Below the pieces are notes generated by a model that saw only the letters and a program-made list of their open reading frames with translations, did no database searches and had not been told where the DNA came from. Of a DNA stretch of 8,347 nucleotides, positions 6,518-8,347 are shown one piece after another. The stretch's first letter is position 1; each line of letters starts with the position of its first letter. The translations under genes and the position numbers were made by a program. The DNA comes from an uncultured Clostridia bacterium (GTDB taxonomy: Bacteria > Bacillota > Clostridia > UBA1381): the NCBI GenBank assembly GCA_934486735.1, contig CAKSQL010000052.1, forward strand, positions 1-8,347, read 5' to 3'.

Positions 6518-8286
6518 CTGCTTTCACGCTCCCCAAACAATGCTTTAAGCGAAGCAGTGATACTTGCCTCCTGCGAGCTTATAATTTCTGCAATTTCATC
6601 GGAACTTCTCGGAGCCTGGTATTTATAAAAATATCTTGTAAATGGTATTTCATAGCCAACCTTTGTTTTGCTTTTATCTATCCACGCCGCCGCATTATAC
6701 GGCTTTACCTCTCTTGCAAAATAGCTGTCGATATCCTCCGTAAGCGGCACATTTTCATAATCACGTTTCGAGGTATCGGGAACAGGCTGGTTTTTCTTGC
6801 CTTTGGTTACGATTTCCCCGTTTTCATCATACAGCGGACTTTCAATTTGAATACGGTTAAAGCCAAAATCCTCATTATTGAAAATCTTGCTTTCGCACAC
6901 TTTGCCGTCGAAATCATATTCCTTTGTCCTGTAATCTCCGTAGACCTTAACAATTGCCTCGCGGCACGTATCGGTTATATCATATCTTTTATTGCCGATA
7001 TTTTTTCTGCGCTGTTCCGCCATTTTGGATGCGTCTATAAGCTGAACCTTGCCCTGTCGGTGCAAAGGTTTATTTTTTGAGATTATCCAGATATATGTTG
7101 TAATTCCCGTGTTATAGAATACATCTGTTGAAAGCTGAATTATACAGTCGAGCCAGTCATTTTCTATCATATACCTGCGGATTTCGCTTTCGCCGCTTTC
7201 AGCCGCACCGGTAAAAAGCGACGAGCCGTTGTGGATAATAGCCATTTTGCCGTCGTTTTTCAATTTTGCAATTCCGTTTAAATCAAAAAGCATTTGCCCG
7301 TCGGATATTTTGGGCAGCCCGACGCCGAATCTGCCGCTGTCTCCCAATGCGTGCTCTGCCTCAACCTCTCTTTTCGCGGTTTTCCACTCGATGCCGAACG
7401 GGGGATTTGAAATGATATAATCAAATTTGTAATTGGGAAATTTGTCGTCCGAAAGCGTATTGCCGAGTCTCATATTATCGGCATTGCCGCCATGAATCAG
7501 CGCGGAGGATTTTGCAATGGCAAAGGTTTCGGGATTTAATTCCTGCCCGAATGTTCTGACATCAGCCTCGGAATCCAGCGCTTTTAAACGCTCGGTCATG
7601 CAGGTGAGCATCTGCGAAGTGCCCATTGTCATGTCGTAAACCGTCTTTGCGACGCCTTCTTCGATTAAAAGGTCTTTGTCCTCGGAAATAAGAATATCGG
7701 TCATAAGATAGATAATGTCTCTCGATGTGAAATGCGCTCCGGCTTGTTCGTCATAGCTTTCCGAAAATCTCTTTATCAAATCTTCAAATATGTAGCCCAT
7801 GTCAACCGATGTGATTTTGTCCGCTCCCATATAGGCACTCGGTTTATTAAACGCCTCTATGACGAGGAACAAAAGACCGTTGTTTGCAAGCTTTTTGATT
7901 TCGTTGTCAAATTCGTAATTTTCCAAAATGTCCTGCACATTTTCGGAATATCCCATTATATAGCGGCGGAAATTTTCATCGATGTGGGTTGCGTCCTCGG
8001 TCAGTTTTTGAAAATCATACCTGCTGATGTTGTAAAAGGGATAGCCGGCGGCGCGCTCCAAAAAGCCGGATTTGACTTCAAGATGCTTTACATTTTCGTA
8101 TGTTTCCAAAACCTTGTCCTTTGTTGGGATAAGACAGTCGTTGAATCTTTTCAGAACGCAAAACGGCAGGATAACTTTTCCGTACTCGTGTGGCTTGTAG
8201 TAGTCGCGCAGCAGGTCGGCAACGCTCCATATTAAATTTGATTTTTCCTGTATATTCGCTGTGGTTTGTTTAAATAATTCTGACAT
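6514..8286 (-). CDS. hsdM: Type I restriction-modification DNA N6-adenine methyltransferase, M subunit
   Basis: HsdM transfers a methyl group from S-adenosylmethionine to adenine in the site chosen by HsdS, protecting host DNA. The 590 residues show an N-terminal HsdM_N helical domain (about 10-150), then the N6_Mtase domain with AHFTSRDI at 184-191 (motif X region), VYDMTMGTSQML at 216-227 (SAM-binding motif I), and the catalytic NPPF at 294-297. Motif I reads D-M-T-M-G-T-S where many relatives have DPACGTG; I recall this variant as normal for one HsdM subfamily, so it does not suggest inactivity. The C-terminal part after about 450 ends with KVGYEIPFTRYFYKYQAPRS, also typical of that subfamily. 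The start at 8286 has an AGGAG 9 nt upstream. It is the first gene of the operon within the window and overlaps hsdS by 4 nt. Confidence 0.95.
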   Translation of the reverse strand: MSELFKQTTANIQEKSNLIWSVADLLRDYYKPHEYGKVILPFCVLKRFNDCLIPTKDKVLETYENVKHLEVKSGFLERAAGYPFYNISRYDFQKLTEDATHIDENFRRYIMGYSENVQDILENYEFDNEIKKLANNGLLFLVIEAFNKPSAYMGADKITSVDMGYIFEDLIKRFSESYDEQAGAHFTSRDIIYLMTDILISEDKDLLIEEGVAKTVYDMTMGTSQMLTCMTERLKALDSEADVRTFGQELNPETFAIAKSSALIHGGNADNMRLGNTLSDDKFPNYKFDYIISNPPFGIEWKTAKREVEAEHALGDSGRFGVGLPKISDGQMLFDLNGIAKLKNDGKMAIIHNGSSLFTGAAESGESEIRRYMIENDWLDCIIQLSTDVFYNTGITTYIWIISKNKPLHRQGKVQLIDASKMAEQRRKNIGNKRYDITDTCREAIVKVYGDYRTKEYDFDGKVCESKIFNNEDFGFNRIQIESPLYDENGEIVTKGKKNQPVPDTSKRDYENVPLTEDIDSYFAREVKPYNAAAWIDKSKTKVGYEIPFTRYFYKYQAPRSSDEIAEIISSQEASITASLKALFGERESR

Positions 8287-8295
8287 TGTCAGCTG

Positions 8296-8300
8296 CTCCT
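8296..8300 (-). promoter_or_regulatory. Ribosome binding site of hsdM
   Basis: The minus strand reads AGGAG, 9 nt before the ATG at 8286. No other in-frame start with a comparable site is seen upstream within the window, which supports the chosen hsdM start. Confidence 0.7.
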
Positions 8301-8320
8301 TTTCAAATTCCGATGCAATA

Positions 8321-8347
8321 TGTCCTTAAACATGTTATTTAAGGACA
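8321..8347. promoter_or_regulatory. Perfect 10-bp inverted repeat upstream of hsdM (candidate operator)
   Basis: TGTCCTTAAA at 8321-8330 and TTTAAGGACA at 8338-8347 are exact reverse complements separated by 7 nt (CATGTTA). The site lies 34 nt upstream of the hsdM start, where a dimeric regulator could block or guide transcription of the operon. A second palindrome, AACATGTT (8329-8336), overlaps it off-centre. I see no convincing -35/-10 pair in the 61 nt before hsdM, so the promoter may overlap the dyad or lie outside the window. There is no T-run after it on the minus strand, which argues against a terminator for an upstream gene. Confidence 0.5.

Noticed and set aside
7732..8235. 167-codon open frame on the plus strand inside hsdM
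   Set aside because: It is antisense to the conserved N-terminal half of hsdM and resembles no protein I know.

Overview
The window looks like chromosomal DNA of a low-to-moderate GC Gram-positive bacterium, probably a gut-type member of Clostridia (Bacillota). The grounds are AGGAGG-type ribosome binding sites, a BspA-like leucine-rich-repeat protein with a C-terminal domain of the kind seen in clostridial secreted proteins, an IS3-type transposase start, and a G/C-rich palindromic intergenic repeat that resembles elements I recall from gut Clostridia. The taxonomic call is inference. All genes I can support lie on the minus strand, so the window reads from right to left.

Right and centre (2214-8286): a complete, apparently intact type I restriction-modification operon in the order hsdM-hsdS-hsdR. 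HsdM (590 aa) is the N6-adenine methyltransferase subunit, HsdS (422 aa) the specificity subunit with two target recognition domains, and HsdR (1011 aa) the nuclease/translocase. The genes are tightly coupled: hsdM and hsdS overlap by 4 nt (ATGA), and hsdS and hsdR by 1 nt (TAATG). The operon ends in a perfect 14-bp hairpin that abuts the hsdR stop codon. Upstream of hsdM, at the window edge, is a perfect 10-bp inverted repeat with a 7-nt spacer (8321-8347), a candidate operator. HsdS is visibly more A+T-rich than its neighbours, as expected for a gene whose recognition domains are exchanged between strains.

Intergenic region 1871-2213 (343 bp) holds no gene but is dense in structure. From right to left it contains the hsdR terminator, a MITE-like palindromic element with two 44-bp tandem units, a minus-strand terminator formed at the element's left end, a 39-bp near-perfect dyad, and a well-formed promoter for the leucine-rich-repeat gene.

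Left (197-1870): a secreted BspA-like protein of about 557 aa with about 13 leucine-rich repeats of roughly 23 residues. Left of it, 1-196 holds a 12-codon mini-ORF with a strong ribosome binding site and the first 20 codons of an IS3-family transposase OrfA running off the window edge.

Most of the window is a conventional restriction-modification locus. I do not see a clearly new multi-gene system. The least-explained signals are the hsdM-proximal dyad, the structured tandem repeat and the dyad that abuts the leucine-rich-repeat promoter.
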